64,000 nucleotides of DNA from the NCBI GenBank assembly GCA_037501455.1, contig CM074855.1, positions 49,917,001-49,981,000 on the forward strand. Reading direction: 5' to 3'. This document shows, piece after piece, positions 23,226-36,100 of the stretch. Numbering within the stretch: position 1 is the first letter of the stretch; each line of letters starts with the position of its first letter. Source of the DNA: Lantana camara. Lineage: Eukaryota > Streptophyta > Magnoliopsida > Lamiales > Verbenaceae. The position numbers were made by a program, and so were the translations under genes. The notes beneath the pieces are model-generated. The model was not told where the DNA came from. It saw nothing but the letters and a program-made list of their open reading frames with translations, and made no database searches.

Positions 23226-23681
23226 TTGATAAGATTTATCCTCAACACCTGTAACAATATGCGTGAAACACATCGAACAAGAGTCATCGCTGATTTTACG
23301 GCTGCATGGCCGTTTTTCGTGAACCGGCAAGAGTCCGACAACAAAGAGGATGAGCAACCTCCTATATGGACATTCCGCGTGTTGGTTCTGGGTTCCATTT
23401 CCTTCTTTATTTTGTTGATTCTGAACAAATATGTCCTCAAGCAGACAAGTGAATGGCTAATGGCTATGGCTTCCGGCCTTGTGATATTGTATCCTTCGGG
23501 TTATGTCATGGCCAAGGTAATCCGGAGGAGGATGGTCTGTTATCCCACGCTTGGGTTGGAGTTTTGCACAAATCCAGGCCCCTTTAGGTTGAAAGAATAT
23601 GCAATGATATCCATACTTGCTAATGTGGGTGCTACTATAGGAGGATTCACCTCTTATTATGTTGATTGGTCGTATAGTTAA
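23226..23681 (+). pseudogene. Oligopeptide transporter (OPT family) N-terminal fragment
   Basis: The 151-codon frame resembles the N-terminal part of plant OPT proteins, proton-coupled plasma-membrane transporters of peptides or metal chelates. From about residue 45 it reads PPIWTFRVLVLGSISFFILL, a first membrane segment after the usual P(V)(W/L)TFR entry. A second hydrophobic segment follows, and then the family signature region NPGPFRLKEYAMISILANVG. It ends at a stop just after DWSYS, where a full OPT (over 700 residues) would continue with many more membrane segments. The first 40 codons do not match the family. No further exon is seen downstream. It is best read as a truncated copy. Confidence 0.7.
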
Positions 23682-23729
23682 GTTGTTTCTTTGAGTTTCT
23701 TCTTCTTCTTGCTTTCTACCATAGATTTA

Positions 23730-24195
23730 ATATTTTGTGGTAAGTTTATTATTGAATAGTTTTTTAAACTTTTTTATTTATTTTACTTAACTTAGTGAAA
23801 TAAATTATTAATCTAAAATTATAATTTAAATTATTTTTTATATAAATATATATTACTTGCTAATAACTATTATTATAAACCTTCATTTTTTCTAATATAT
23901 ATGTTAAGATTTTTATGTAAATATAAAAAAAAATTCTTGTAGAGGGGTAATACACAATTAGTTAAATTTTCAATATTGAACAATTTTAATTGGATTCGAG
24001 TCAATTTAAGTGAATCTGTCAGTTTTTAATTTGTTGGCGACAATTTGTAATTTTGATTGTTTGGTGCACATGGTAGTTTTTATATTCTAGACTTAATTCA
24101 CATGTCTTTAACACTTTATATTTCTTATAAAGTATTAAATTTCTTAAAAATATTTATTTATGTAAATTAAGATAACTTATAAAGTAGAATGCGAC
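23730..24195 (+). repeat. Diverged direct repeat, copy 1
   Basis: AT-rich sequence with a diverged second copy in the same orientation at about 45600-46090. Shared stretches include TTCAATATTGAAC, TAATTTGTTGG/CATTTGGTGG, and AGATAACTTATAAAGTAGAA near the end. It could be a segmental duplication or an old non-coding transposon. Confidence 0.6.
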
Positions 24196-25690
24196 TTATC
24201 TAAAAATAATAATTGCTAGGGAAACTCTGTGAAATACCGAAAATGCAAGATAAACCTTATGTTTCAAAAATTAGCATAACAAAACCTATGTTTTATAAAA
24301 ATAAACATACAAAAACGCGTTGTTTTAACCACAAGTGTTGCCCTTATTCACGACAATAAAAGCAAATTTAGTCAAAAAATATTTACAAATAAAAAATTGC
24401 TAAGAACTATAATAGAATATAAAAGAAAATATTGGAAATGATACTTAAAAGAAATAAATGAAGAATATAAATATCACAAAAACTCTTATTGGGAAGCAAA
24501 ACATGAAAGGAAAGACATAAATAAAAAATTAGTAGAAAAAATACATTAAAGAGAAATTAATAAATAAAAAATTTCATATTAAAATAAATTATTTTAGAAC
24601 CCATTTGAGAAATTCTGTGAATTTTGAAGCAAAATTGAAATTATAAAAACTAAGAGATCATGCATATAAATACAAAAACAACATTTTTTTTTTAAAAGAA
24701 AATTTGCAGAACCAGAGCATATAATGCAATTACCGGCCATAAGGTTTTCGGTATAAAATTAAGAAAACACAAGGGTTTTTATGAGATTTTTTACGCCCAT
24801 TTCAAATAACATAAGGGAGTTGAGTGCATATAACTAGATAAAGAAATAGGAAAGAACAAGAGTTTGTTTAGAGGATAATCATGGAGAAAATCGTGTTATG
24901 GAGTTAGCTAGGGGTTTAAAAATGACTTCTATTTAACCTAGAAAATGATTAGTTGATATTATTGATACTCATTTTATAAAACTTAATTAATTGATAACCA
25001 TGACAAATTTTTTATTAATATGAATTAAATATTTTTTATTAATTTTATTAAGTGAGAAATAATTAATAATGGTTAAAGATTAACTAAAAAGTGCAATTAA
25101 TTTATCCTACATCATAACCAATTTTAGTTACCTCATCTATCCAAAATCATTAATATCAACAACCCATTTGAAAAACTAAATTTTTATTCAAATCCTATTT
25201 TACATAAAATTACTCTATTATCCCTAAGAGAAAAAACAGAAACTCACATCTCTGACTTTCACTCTCAACACAAAGAAAGAGACGTTTTGCGACCAAAAAA
25301 TAAAATAAACGTTCACCGACAAAAATATTTTCGAAAAGAGAGAGAAAACAAAGAGATAAAAGAGAGAATCAACGATAGAGAGACAAAGAAGATAGAGAGA
25401 AGCAACGGCCTCAGAGATAGAAAAGAGAGAGATCGACGAGCAAAAAAATAAGAGAGCGAAGTATGAATTTAGAGAAATCAAAGTACAAAAATTTTAAAAA
25501 GTGAAGCTTCATTTTCCCATAGGGAGGCATTGAGAAGATATTCTCTTTCTTTTCCTACTCTCAGGTTCTACTCTCAATGGAAAACTAAATACTTGACCAA
25601 CCCCATTTATGCACATACTCCAAGCATTTAGGGAATTAGATTGCATAGTTTGTATGAGTGTCATTGACCCGTCATAAGTGTAGCTAGATG
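24196..25690. other. AT-rich intergenic DNA with a GA-rich tract
   Basis: No gene recognised. A tract rich in GAGAGA and AAAGAGA at about 25260-25460 gives an 85-codon minus-strand frame that is low complexity and not called. Confidence 0.4.
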
Positions 25691-25716
25691 AAAAAAAAAA
25701 AAAAAAAAAAAAAAAA
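25691..25716 (+). repeat. A26 homopolymer
   Basis: A run of 26 adenines followed by GGTATAGCATACG. It may be the tail of an old retroposon, but no body or duplication is recognised. Confidence 0.5.
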
Positions 25717-25723
25717 GGTATAG

Positions 25724-25795
25724 CATACGAATATTAAGGTGCTCAATTTTCAAAATAAGGTACTAAATTGAGAACATAAGGTACTAGTATACCTG
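25724..25795 (+). repeat. Short direct repeat, copy 1
   Basis: About 70 bp (CGAATATTAAGG...GGTACTAGTATAC) recurs diverged at about 45187-45257. Before the 18.4-kb element inserted, the two copies were about 1 kb apart. Confidence 0.6.
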
Positions 25796-26205
25796 ATGGT
25801 GTGTAGCACCCCTTAACACGTGGAGGTACCACACCCCCGCACTATAGGTCAATCCACATACGAAACGGCCAATCCGTACATGAACCAACCTATAGTGAAC
25901 GGGTGACAATGCAATACATGACAAGCTAGACGGGATAACTTATACATGCGACAAAATAAAGCGGAAGCATAATTTAACAGTATCAATTGATCATATCATA
26001 ATATTTTTCAGCCACCAAACAGATTATCCTCTAACTTCATATATCAATACATTATCATCTCCAAATAAAACAATAACAATAACTATAATTCAATAACAAC
26101 AATAATTAATCAAATACACGGACTGTGATTGACTCGACTACATGAACTGGATTCGACTCACTTCCCGCCTAGCGTGCACCTGCAATAACCTGAAAGGTGG
26201 AGGCG

Positions 26206-26223
26206 TCAATCTGTGAAGACCGA
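26206..26223 (-). promoter_or_regulatory. TCGGTC/GATTGA hairpin in LTR
   Basis: Read on the minus strand, TCGGTC pairs with GATTGA around a six-base loop, using two G-U pairs as RNA. It sits directly after CCCCTCAC. Confidence 0.45.
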
Positions 26224-27255
26224 GTGAGGGGTTTACATATATATTAGCGCAGATAACATGCAAGCTATATTCTCGGGTAAAGGTTTATAAAAGGTAAATA
26301 TACAAGTTCAAGAAGAGGATGTTCTTCACCCGAGAATACAACTATCAAAATTAAATACTTGTTCATTTTCATGCGATCAATACATGGCCCCGGCGAGTAA
26401 GGGCGGTCTCCAACCGAACTCCAAATGTACATGAGCATGCTTGCTTGATTATTAAACAATAAGTGATCATGCAATTCAATTATCGTGCAATCGTGCGATA
26501 GTGTAATCATGTAACACGTTTATGGAATGAAAATCATGCAATAACCCGAGGACAACCCGTGGTGCCGGATTCATCCCCAGTCTCCTTCGGCTCATGATAG
26601 GGTTTTGTTCCTCCTGTGGTTGGACGGACAACCACCAGCTCTAAGACCAGCCCAGCGCCCTCTCTAAGGAGAACCTGGCCAGGAGAACGCATGTACACGA
26701 TAGGGCTTTGTTCTTCCTGTGGTTGGACGGACAGCCACCAGCCCGAAGACCAGCCCAGCGCCCTCATTAAGGAGGACCTGGCCAGGAGAACGCGTTACTT
26801 GCTTACATGAACATGACTTGCTTGATTCATGAACACTAACATAAATTGAAATGATAAGTGATTTCATGAAATTATAAATATAAATACCTTTGGCCAAAAA
26901 TCACGTAAAGGTTACACAGGTTCTATATAACTAAAAATTAAACGTCACCTGATAGGCGATACACGACTCGTGAATGCGTGAACATGTTCATGATCCACAA
27001 TCTCCGCCCTGGAGAATAACTGGAAAAGAAACGGGACAATGTACGTGCATGAGACCACAATTCAAGCATATTGTTTCCTATAAGACGCACGGCATGATCA
27101 TGTACGAGACGTCGAGCAATAAACAATGTAGCATGATAACATCTTGTTTTGACATATAATTAATCATATGATAGCAATTCGGGGTCAAATAAGTCATTGG
27201 ATCGAGGGGCTAAAAATGTAATTTTATGCAGAATGTTTTCTTCTGTCAATGGGGT

Positions 27256-27457
27256 GGGAACGGCCGTTCTAGGTTTTAGTTCAAAGTGGGAAGGGTCGTT
27301 CCCGCCTCCCCGAAGTGCTCCCCAAAAATGGGAACGGCCGTTCCCGTCTTTGAGACCAAGTGGGAACGGTCGTTCCCCTCCTCGCCGCCTGCACATTATT
27401 CAAATCAATGGGAACGGCCGTTCCCCAGTTGCAAAGGGAACGAGAAGGGCCGTTCCC
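27256..27457 (-). repeat. Palindrome cassette: six 16-bp units in three pairs
   Basis: Units start at 27256, 27288, 27330, 27362, 27410 and 27442, so spacings are 32, 42, 32, 48 and 32 bp. Units three and five are the perfect palindrome GGGAACGGCCGTTCCC; the others differ at one to three positions. Three pairs at exactly 32 bp, about three turns of the helix. Confidence 0.85.
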
Positions 27458-28421
27458 GTTTTACAGAAGATGCAGAAGCAGGGGAGAAGAACAGGGGAAG
27501 CACGAAACCACCTCCAATCCTCATCAAACTCACATAATTCAATTCCAAACATTATAATTCATGAAAGGAAATAAGTATACATGCTTGAGAGGCAATAACA
27601 CTCAATACAAACACATAATTCATGTCTCAATCTCCATAATTACCAACTTGAGCTCAAATATAAACTCATCATAATATCTCATAATTCTCAAGATTTGTAC
27701 AAGGAATTCAAGCCTAAAGCTCAGAATATTACTTCCAACATCATATAGACAAGTTATTATATCAAAATCATAACCCTAGCTTCATGAATTATCCCCAAGA
27801 ATTCACATACATGCTCATATATACCTTGAAGTGAAAATAGATGGAAGAAGATGATGAACATGGATGATTAAGCTCCAAAACTCCTAATTTTCTTGAAAAG
27901 AATTGATGAATTTGATGAAATCTTCCTTTGTCTTCTTGATATGTTTGGCTCGGTAGAGAGGAGAAAGAATGGATGATGATTCTTGATGAAATGAAATGAA
28001 GAGCAAGGAAGAGATGTGTATAACGATATATTTGGGGCCAAAATATAATATTTAGGATCAAACCCTCCAAGTTATTTAAGTTATGCAATTAAGGATGCAA
28101 AGTTTGCAAATGATCAATTTAGTCCCCTAACAATTTCATGCAATTGGGTCCTTAAAGTACAAGAAAAGAGCAATTGAGGACAATTATGCAATTAATGCAA
28201 ATTGGGCAATTAATTCACGTTACAATTGAATTCCATTCATACAAGAATTCTCAATTTGAAATGAATATCATATAATTTTCACGTAATCATGTTGAACACA
28301 ATTTATAGAAATTAATGTAACACGTTTAAATTAAATAAACGAAAATAATAAAATAAAATCCTAACGCTCGAAACCCACACATGTCGAGCGTACCTGACTG
28401 TCTGAAAATCGGGGCGTTACA

Positions 28422-30265
28422 ATTCTCTCCCCCTTAAGAGAATCCGTCCTCGGATTCTATGTCTTGAATTCCTGGAATTTAATTGGCTCTTACGTGTTCA
28501 TCCCACGCGGGTTAGCTACTCCCTGTCAGGGATTAGTTCGAAAGAGATCTTCGATCCACAATATTCTCCCATGTGTGAATTCACGACCCTCAACTTTCCG
28601 GAGTCTAACACTCGAAAGAAAATCTAACTTTCTACTAAAACAAGTTGACAAGTAATTAAAATAGCGAGAGTACCCTGGCTCTCAACAACCAACGAGAGAA
28701 CCCCGTCTCTCGAGCAAGTAACAAGAGAACCCCGTCTCTTGACAACCCTGAGAGAATCCCTGTCTCTCACACACTCGAAATGAAATTCAAGCAAACACTT
28801 AGATAAACATTTACACTTAACGCACAAGGATCAAGTAAAATTATCATTTATATAACTAATTGTTCACATAACAATTAATGATAAACAAGGAATCATATAC
28901 AAGAATAACAAAATAATAATAATAATAAATAATTAATAATAAACAGAAGTCATGTACAAAATAACAAGTTAATGATAATGATGAAATAATGATGCACGTG
29001 GTATGCATGATTAAGTGTACCGTTCACCGGGGATTGAAGTTTTGGTGTTGAAATAACTCGGCTGAATTCTTGTTTCCTTAGTTGCAATTTCCTTCCACTT
29101 GGTGCCACTGCGGTTCAATATTCCCATTCTTGATAACCATCTCTGTCCTCGTTCTATTTTATATTATAATCCGTAAATCATCATTAATCACCATATCTTC
29201 AGGCCGGTGGTAATCCCAGATTTACCGGTCGCACCTTCTTGACTTTAATTACCATCTCCACTTGCGGGTTTTGGAAGTGAGAACACCCGAGATTTCTTGT
29301 AATGGAATAATTGTGTATTCAAGCTTAAAAGACTAGCTTTGTGCTCCAAGTAAGCTCTTATCCGATAAACAGAGAGAACAGGTTTTACCATTTTCTCGAC
29401 CTTCGTAATCAAAGTAAAACATTTTCCGGAAAAAAGATCTTAAACTCTTTATTTGAAACCCGAAAGTTGAGCTCCTATTCCCTTAGTTAACAATACGGCG
29501 GATATTTGATATAGAAAGGAGCCAAAGTTGTCATCCCGTGAGAGTAATTTAGCAAGCACACTGGCATAGCATTGAAGAATCCCAAGTCTTAATGAAACAT
29601 CTTCCAGTTGATTCCCCGAAATCGATAACATATTCCACAACTCCACGAAAGATCTTGAAAGGAATGGTTGCTTGGCTTCAATTTTCCCAAACGCGTTCAT
29701 GGCAACTAGTATCTTTATGGAAGCGCCGCCGATAACATGAATAAATGAGTGGTGTGCTTTTAAGGCATCTCTAGGGTACGAGTAACAACTTCGTAAGAAA
29801 ACTCTTGTCGGAGTTAACCTACCAAAACTTAAGATTGATTTCGGATATCACCCAAACTGAATCCTTTTTATTTACTGAGTCAACTGATATTCTGAGGCTA
29901 CCAAAGAACTGCAGATAGTGTACCCACATCCTTGGAACGGTGATAAGGCAAGGTACTGTCGATGATGGGACTTTTCTTTAGGTAGGAGGGAGAAAAGACT
30001 TAGATTGTTGCCAACTTCTTTCACATGGTTCTGATAGAAGATGCCAGGAAAACTGGTTTTCTTCAAATTCCAACTCTCCCGAGTGTTATCTAGCTTCAGA
30101 TTTAAATTATTCTCAGGCCGACTCTCCCCCTTAAGAAAATAGAAATGTTCTAATTCTTTAAATTTATCCTGTTCTTTCCCACTTGCAAGCTTCTCGGCTG
30201 GTTCCAATCCCGTAATCTTTTCCATGTCTCGCGTAATGTTATTCCAGATTTTAATTGATGGTTCC
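28422..30265 (-). other. Internal region of the minus-strand element, left part
   Basis: Begins with the polypurine tract (CTCTTAAGGGGGAGAGAAT on the minus strand, next to the LTR). Minus-strand frames of 83 and about 130 codons (29449-29700 and up to 30265) show no retroviral motif. A run of short CCCCGTCTCT-type repeats lies at 28680-28770. It ends at the insertion point of the nested element. Confidence 0.6.
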
Positions 30266-31212
30266 TGTGACACCCCGACTTATCGACCGTACAGTGCTTG
30301 AACCGTTTTGGACCTAAAGGAGGCTAAAAGGTATTTAGCGCACCTTGGGTTCCGGTAAGCATATTTTGAGCTCGGGAATTCGGATTTGAATTCCGTCACT
30401 TCCGTTGGACTTGTTTCAACGATTCGGAGTCAATGGAACCAACCTTATGTTTTTCCAAACCCATTTGATATTCCAAAATTCGACCGAGAGTTCATCTCGC
30501 GCCTAAATGACCACCTTGGAGGAAATTGCACATAAGTCCCTCAATTCTTGACCAATTAACCTCAAACTTGGACCCACATGACCCCAACTCAATACCCTAC
30601 CATCCCTATCTCCTTCATTTCGTTCCACTCCAAGAGAGAAAGAGGAATTTTCTGCCCAAAACCGAGTTCAAGGAGGAAGCAAACTTGACACTATTCATTT
30701 TCACTTTTTGAGCTCAATCCCTCACCAAATCTCTTCATTCTTGAAAGGTAAGCTTGGAATTAGAATTCGCCTCCTTCTCTTCTTTGTTTTGATCTCTTAT
30801 TTGCTGAATTTGATGGTTGTAAGAGCATGATTGGATCATATATGTGAATAGTGTAGGTTTTGGTTATTTGATGAATTTTGAATGATCTCTTGGAGTTTTG
30901 TTGGAAGCTTTGCATCTTTCTTGGTCCTAGGACAACCATATGTATATGAATGAGCTGAGTTTTGCATGAGAAGCTAGGCTTCCTTGGTTTTCATTTGGGG
31001 TTTTTGAAGTTTTTGGTGAAATATGAACTTGGGTGTATTTCTTGCATTGATTCTTCATTTATCTTCATACTTAGGCTTAGAGATTCCATGAATTTGATGT
31101 TTTCTTGTTGTATTTTCATCCTAATATGTGTTATGTGGAGTTGGGATTTGATTAATGTTGGTTTGGGGTGAATTTTAGCCTGAAACGAGTGTTTGCCCTG
31201 TTCTCGCCCAGC

Positions 31213-31337
31213 AGTCGAGGTCGCGACCGTTTTCGCTACAGATTTGGTCGAGGTCGCGACCACCTGGATTTTTTCGCTACGACTTACCGGTAGAGACCTC
31301 GACCAGTTTGTGTGCAAATTTGGTAGAGACCTCGACC
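31213..31337 (+). repeat. Palindrome cassette: four 16-bp units in two pairs
   Basis: Units start at 31213, 31246, 31289 and 31322, so spacings are 33, 43 and 33 bp. The first two are (A/G)GTCGAGGTCGCGACC, the last two GGTAGAGACCTCGACC. The second type is the reverse complement of the first with two mismatches. The motif is unrelated to GGGAACGGCCGTTCCC of the other family, but unit length and spacing nearly coincide. Confidence 0.85.
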
Positions 31338-32026
31338 CCTTTTTTTTTCCGGTTGTTTTTTTTTTCCGTGTTTCGCGTGCATTTCTTTGCTTCATTTGGT
31401 TCATTTAATATTCAAAGAAATATGTACACTTGTTATTTGAGGTTTTAAGCTTTGTGCTATGAATTATGCTTATTTTTATGCTTCTATTTTTGACGAATTT
31501 TCCGTATTTGTCTTGTATGCCCTCATATGACTTAAGTATGCATTCATTTCATTTCATTTGCATGCATGGGCATTGCCGGGCGTCTAATTGGTACATTATT
31601 GAGTCTAAGTCTCGGGTCTTGTCTTCTTTTGTTTCAGAGCCTCTTCCGGAAGTTCGTGAGCCCGAGGTTTAGGTGCTTGTTCGCCCGTTTGCCTTCCTTT
31701 TCCACTACTTTTGTAAAGGTGAGGCTAGGATCTTTTATATTAGATAAGCGACCTAAGACCTATTACGTGTTGTTTTCTTACCCCGTATGCGATTGTATAC
31801 CTTATGTATATATATATTAAATACGAGTGCTTAAGTTATGTTATGATTTTGTGAAATGAGCTTTAAGTTTTCGAAATTGGTATAAGTATTGGCATAAGTA
31901 AGCTATGTTTTGAAATTCGTTATTCGTTTATGATATGTTTGAGCGAGTTGTACCCTGAAAGATGGGAGTTTGGTTTGATTTAGTTTGTTGGGCCAGGAGA
32001 CATGAGTAAGGGAGACCCGGGACGAC

Positions 32027-32054
32027 CACGGGGTCGCCGGTTATGACCCCTGTG
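32027..32054 (+). promoter_or_regulatory. GC-rich hairpin in LTR
   Basis: CAC-GGGGTC pairs with GACCCC-(T)-GTG around GCCGGTTAT: nine base pairs with one bulged T. Identical copy in the 3' LTR at 39387-39414. Confidence 0.55.
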
Positions 32055-32471
32055 CACGTTCTCATTTGAGATATTCACGTACGACCTATGGAGGTTGGGA
32101 AGGCGTGGTATCTTGAGCCCTCGGTGGATAACCGGGGAAGGCATATTGTGGGTTAGCTGCCCCGTATGTGTTTGGTAATGTAGGTGTTAGGGTTTGATTC
32201 CCGATACACCATGGATGTGAGGTTGGAAATTGTGATTTGAATTCGATTTTATGTTATGTTTAATGGAGTAAGGGATAGTCCGTTCTCGCCGGACTTATGT
32301 TTATGTTATGTTCGATAGATTATGGATCGAGATAGGTTTTCCTTTATACTATATGTTATCTTTGGAAATGATTTGATATGTAAAACCCTAGCCTCGATTC
32401 ATGACTATCACCTTTGTAATATGCTTTGCTCTATACGTGTTTAGGTGTAGGTGTGCGTTTAGCCCCCTCAC

Positions 32472-32490
32472 TCAGTCGAGTTTTGACTGA
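32472..32490 (+). promoter_or_regulatory. TCAGTC/GACTGA hairpin in LTR
   Basis: Six-base stem, loop GAGTTTT, preceded by CCCCCTCAC. Same sequence at 39833-39851 in the 3' LTR. Confidence 0.5.
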
Positions 32491-32938
32491 CCCCTCTCCT
32501 TTCCCACCTTCAGTGCAGGTTGTTTCGAGCTAGGTGGGGAAGTGCGAGTTTTAGTCTTGCACTTGTGTGTCTAGGTTGAGTTGCATTCATACTTTTTACA
32601 TTTTGGATACTCCTTTTATGTATTTGAGATCATGACTTGTCTTTTGGAGAATTATGGGCTTTTGATGTATATACTCGATCTTTTGGGCCGTGAGGCCATT
32701 GTATATGATGTAAATGTTATTTATAGAGCTCTTTTCGATCCTTATGTTATTGCTTCCGCATTAATATGTTTGTTTGGCGCGCTCTGTCAGAGTCTTAGCC
32801 CCGCTTAGCCTAAGGAGTGAGTGTAGGTTCCGTTCGCTTAGACTTGGACTCATGTATGGAAATCCATTTCATATGTGGGTTCGGGTTTAGGTGCGGGGGA
32901 TGTGGTGGCCCAACGCTCTGGGCGTCACATCCTTAAAG

Positions 32939-32951
32939 TGGTATCAGAGCT
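32939..32951 (+). other. Primer-binding site of the complete element
   Basis: TGGTATCAGAGCT, nine bases after the 5' LTR, is complementary to the 3' end of initiator tRNA-Met except for its last base. Confidence 0.9.
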
Positions 32952-33126
32952 CTCGGTTGCAAAACCGGAGCTCTAGAGTCGAGTCAGGTTTGTCTAGGTC
33001 GTACGACTTAGGACAACGTGGTTATATGCATTTATGTGATTATTTGTTTTTCTTCTTGTTAATCATGCACATGAACATGTACTAACCCTCACGCATATGA
33101 ATTGGAATCTTTTGTTTTGTAGAAAT

Positions 33127-36100
33127 ATGCCTCCCCGAAGACACCACCGCCGAGATAGATCTCCAGAACATCGTCATCACCGAGATCATTTTCCACACCC
33201 GGAAAATAATAATCCACCACCACCCCAAATGGATCCGGGAAATTTCATGGAAAGGCTCGCCGTGTATTTGGAACAAAGGGCTCAGGAAAGAAATAATGCA
33301 CCTCCTGCTGGAAATCATGGAGGAAATCTTCTTACTGCTACTCTCCAGGAGTTTAAGAACCAAAATCGACCGGTTTTCGTGGGTGGAAATGACGTGCAAG
33401 CGGAGGAATGGCTCGTGCAAACTAACAGGGTATGGAATCTCATACCGTGTGGGCCTATGGAGAAGCTACAATGCACACTTACCATGATCCAGGGCCAAAC
33501 TTATAGTTGGTGGTCAAGCTTGCAAGGGAGATTAGAGGCTACCGGAGAGGAGATCACATGGGAGGTGTTTGTTCGTGAATTCAAGAATAAATATATTCCC
33601 AAAGCTACAAGAAATCGAAGGGTGAGAGAATTTATGGAGCTCAAACAAGGGGGTATGTCCGTCACTGATTATATCAATGAGTTTGAGAGGCTCTCCCGTT
33701 ATGCCCCAAACATTGTCAACGATGATGAAAGCAAGGCTTCTCAATTCCTCCAAGGACTTCGGGAGGATATGAAAGATGCTCTAGAAGCTTCTAACACAAG
33801 TACTTGGGCGAAGGTCACGGACAAAGCTCTAAGGGTAGAAGAGCGTGTTGTGATGAGGAGGAAGAGTACTCACACCGGGCAAGGGTCTAGCTCGGGGAAT
33901 TTCAACGAGTTCGTGAAGAGGCCGGCATTTAAAACATTTCAACAAGCCAAGCCTCAAAACAAGCAACCCCGACCCACGGGACCCAATCAACCGAATCGAC
34001 CCTTAGCACTTCCGGCTCCACCTAAAGTACAATGTACCTATTGCAAGGGTCCTCATCACGTGGATAATTGCTTCAGGCTTCATAAGAGGTGTTTCATTTG
34101 TGGGGCACAGGATCATATGGTGGGCACGTGCCCGAAGAAGAAAGATAACCCGAGGCCTGCAATCCAAGCTAGGGCTTATGCGTTGGGTGGTGAAGAAGAG
34201 CAAGCTGTGGAAATCGACCCAAATGTCGTGATCGAAGGTACTATAAGCATTCATGGCACTACATTACATGCATTATTTGATCCCGGGGCCACTCATTCTT
34301 TTATTTCCCGGGATATTGCTTCTTCTATGTGCTTGCCTATTTCCTTGTGTGCGCATGATTACGTGGTTAGCTCTCCTCTTGGTGGTAGTTTAGTAACTTG
34401 CAGGGTTTTTCGGGGTGGTCCGGTTAGCTTCGAAGGCCGAGTTTTCCTCGCAGATTTGATTGAAATGCCGATGCAGAGATATGATGTAATCTTGGGTATG
34501 GATTGGTTGTATGAATATGGGGCTCAGATGGATTGTCGGGATAAGAAAGTTTCTTTTGGTTCAGTGGTGTTTAAGGGCGAAAAGGTGAAGTCAAGCCCGT
34601 TTATTTCTTTTGTTGAGGCGACTAAACTGGTCCGGGACGTTGCGACAGGTTTCGTGGCCTATCTTTTAAATAGACCGAAGGATCAGGCCAAACTTGAGGA
34701 GACGGAGGTCGTACGAGAGTATATCGATGTTTTCCCTGAGACTTTGGGTTCTCTACCGCCTGATAGGGACATCGAGTTCGTAATCGATCTTTATCCCGGA
34801 GCAGAGCCTTTCTCGAAGACTCCCTACAGAATGGCTCCTGCAGAGTTAAAGGAGTTAAAAACGCAGCTTGATGAGCTTTTGGCTTGCGGGTACATCCGTC
34901 CGAGCATTTCTCCGTGGGGTGCTCCCGTTCTATTTGTAAAGAAGAAGGATGGGACGTTACGGATGTGTATAGATTACCGTGAGCTGAATCGGATGACCGT
35001 GAAGAATAAATACCCTTTGCCTCACATAGAGGAGCTATTCGATATTCTGCAAGGCTCGAAAGTCTATTCCAAGTTAGATTTGAGGCAGGGTTACTATCAA
35101 CTGCGAATTAGGGAGGTAGATATTCCAAAGACTGGTTTTAATACGCGATATGGGCACTTCGAATTCTTTGTCATGCCGTTTGGATTAACTAATGCTCCAG
35201 CCGTATTTATAGATATGATGCACCGAGTGTTCAGGCAGTTTCTTGACAAGTTCGTGGTTATATTTATAGACGACATTCTGGTGTATTCTAAGTCCGCTGA
35301 AGAGCACACTCAGCATCTTCGGATCGTTTTGGAAACTTTGAGGGAACACAAGTTGTACGCGAAGTTCAGTAAGTGTGAATTCTGGATCGATCGAGTTGTA
35401 TTTTTGGGTCATATAATTTCAGGAGATGGGATTGAGGTTGATCCATCTAAGGTTGAATCCGTGCTTCGTTGGGAGAGACCTAGAAATACCTCCGAGATCA
35501 GGAGTTTTATTGGGTTGGCCGGCTACTATCGAAGGTTTGTTAAGGATTTTTCAAAAATTGCCGCTCCGTTGACTCGTCTGACTAAGAAGGAAGTGAAATT
35601 CGAATGGGATGATAAGTGTGAGGCGAGTTTTCAGACATTGAAGGTGAAATTAACTTCAACACCGGTTCTTACCCTACCCGAGGGTACCGAGGGTTATGCA
35701 GTCTATACAGATGCTTCCAAAGAAGGTCTCGGTTGTGTTTTAATGCAGCACGGTAGAGTGGTAGCTTATGCTTCGAGGAAATTGAAAGAGCATGAGAAGA
35801 ATTACCCTACCCACGATCTTGAATTAGCTGCCGTTGTGTTTGCTTTGATGAAGTGGCGACACTATCTCTACGGTACCACATTCGAGGTGTTTACGGATCA
35901 CCAAAGCCTCAAGTATCTCTTTTCTCAGAAGGATTTAAACGTAAGACAGAGGCGTTGGATGGAGTTGTTAGAGGATTACGATTTCACAATTCAATACCAT
36001 CCGGGTAAAGCAAACGTGGTCGCCGATGCCTTAAGTAGAAAGGCGAATGTGGCTAATTTGGAAGCAGGTTCTTCAAGTTCGGGTTCAGAGACCTTGACTT

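Larger units (their letters stand above)
25802..28421 (-). repeat. 3' LTR of the minus-strand element
   Basis: On the plus strand it runs TGTAGCACCCC...GGGGCGTTACA; read on its own strand it is TGTAACGCCCCG...GGGGTGCTACA. It contains the hairpin at 26206-26223 and the palindrome cassette at 27256-27457. Confidence 0.88.
30266..32929 (+). repeat. 5' LTR of the complete element
   Basis: TGTGACACCCCGACTTATCG to TCTGGGCGTCACA. It carries the four-unit cassette (31213-31337), the GC-rich hairpin (32027-32054) and the TCAGTC hairpin (32472-32490). Confidence 0.93.

Noticed and set aside
25224..25481. 85-codon minus-strand frame rich in Phe, Ser and Leu
   Set aside because: It comes from a GA-rich low-complexity tract and has no recognisable domain.
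25691..25795. SINE with poly(A) tail
   Set aside because: The A26 run precedes rather than follows the repeated segment, and no RNA polymerase III box or duplication is seen.
27256..27457. Regular 16-bp repeats with short spacers, resembling a CRISPR array
   Set aside because: The units are palindromes inside an LTR, the intervening DNA is the same in both LTR copies rather than unique, and the genome is plant nuclear DNA.
29872..30273. 133-codon minus-strand frame in the non-coding element
   Set aside because: Its start lies in the later-inserted LTR, and the rest shows no gag or pol motif.
32939..32951. tRNA-Met-like sequence
   Set aside because: Only about 13 bases complementary to the tRNA 3' end are present, at the primer-site position of the retrotransposon; no cloverleaf is possible.
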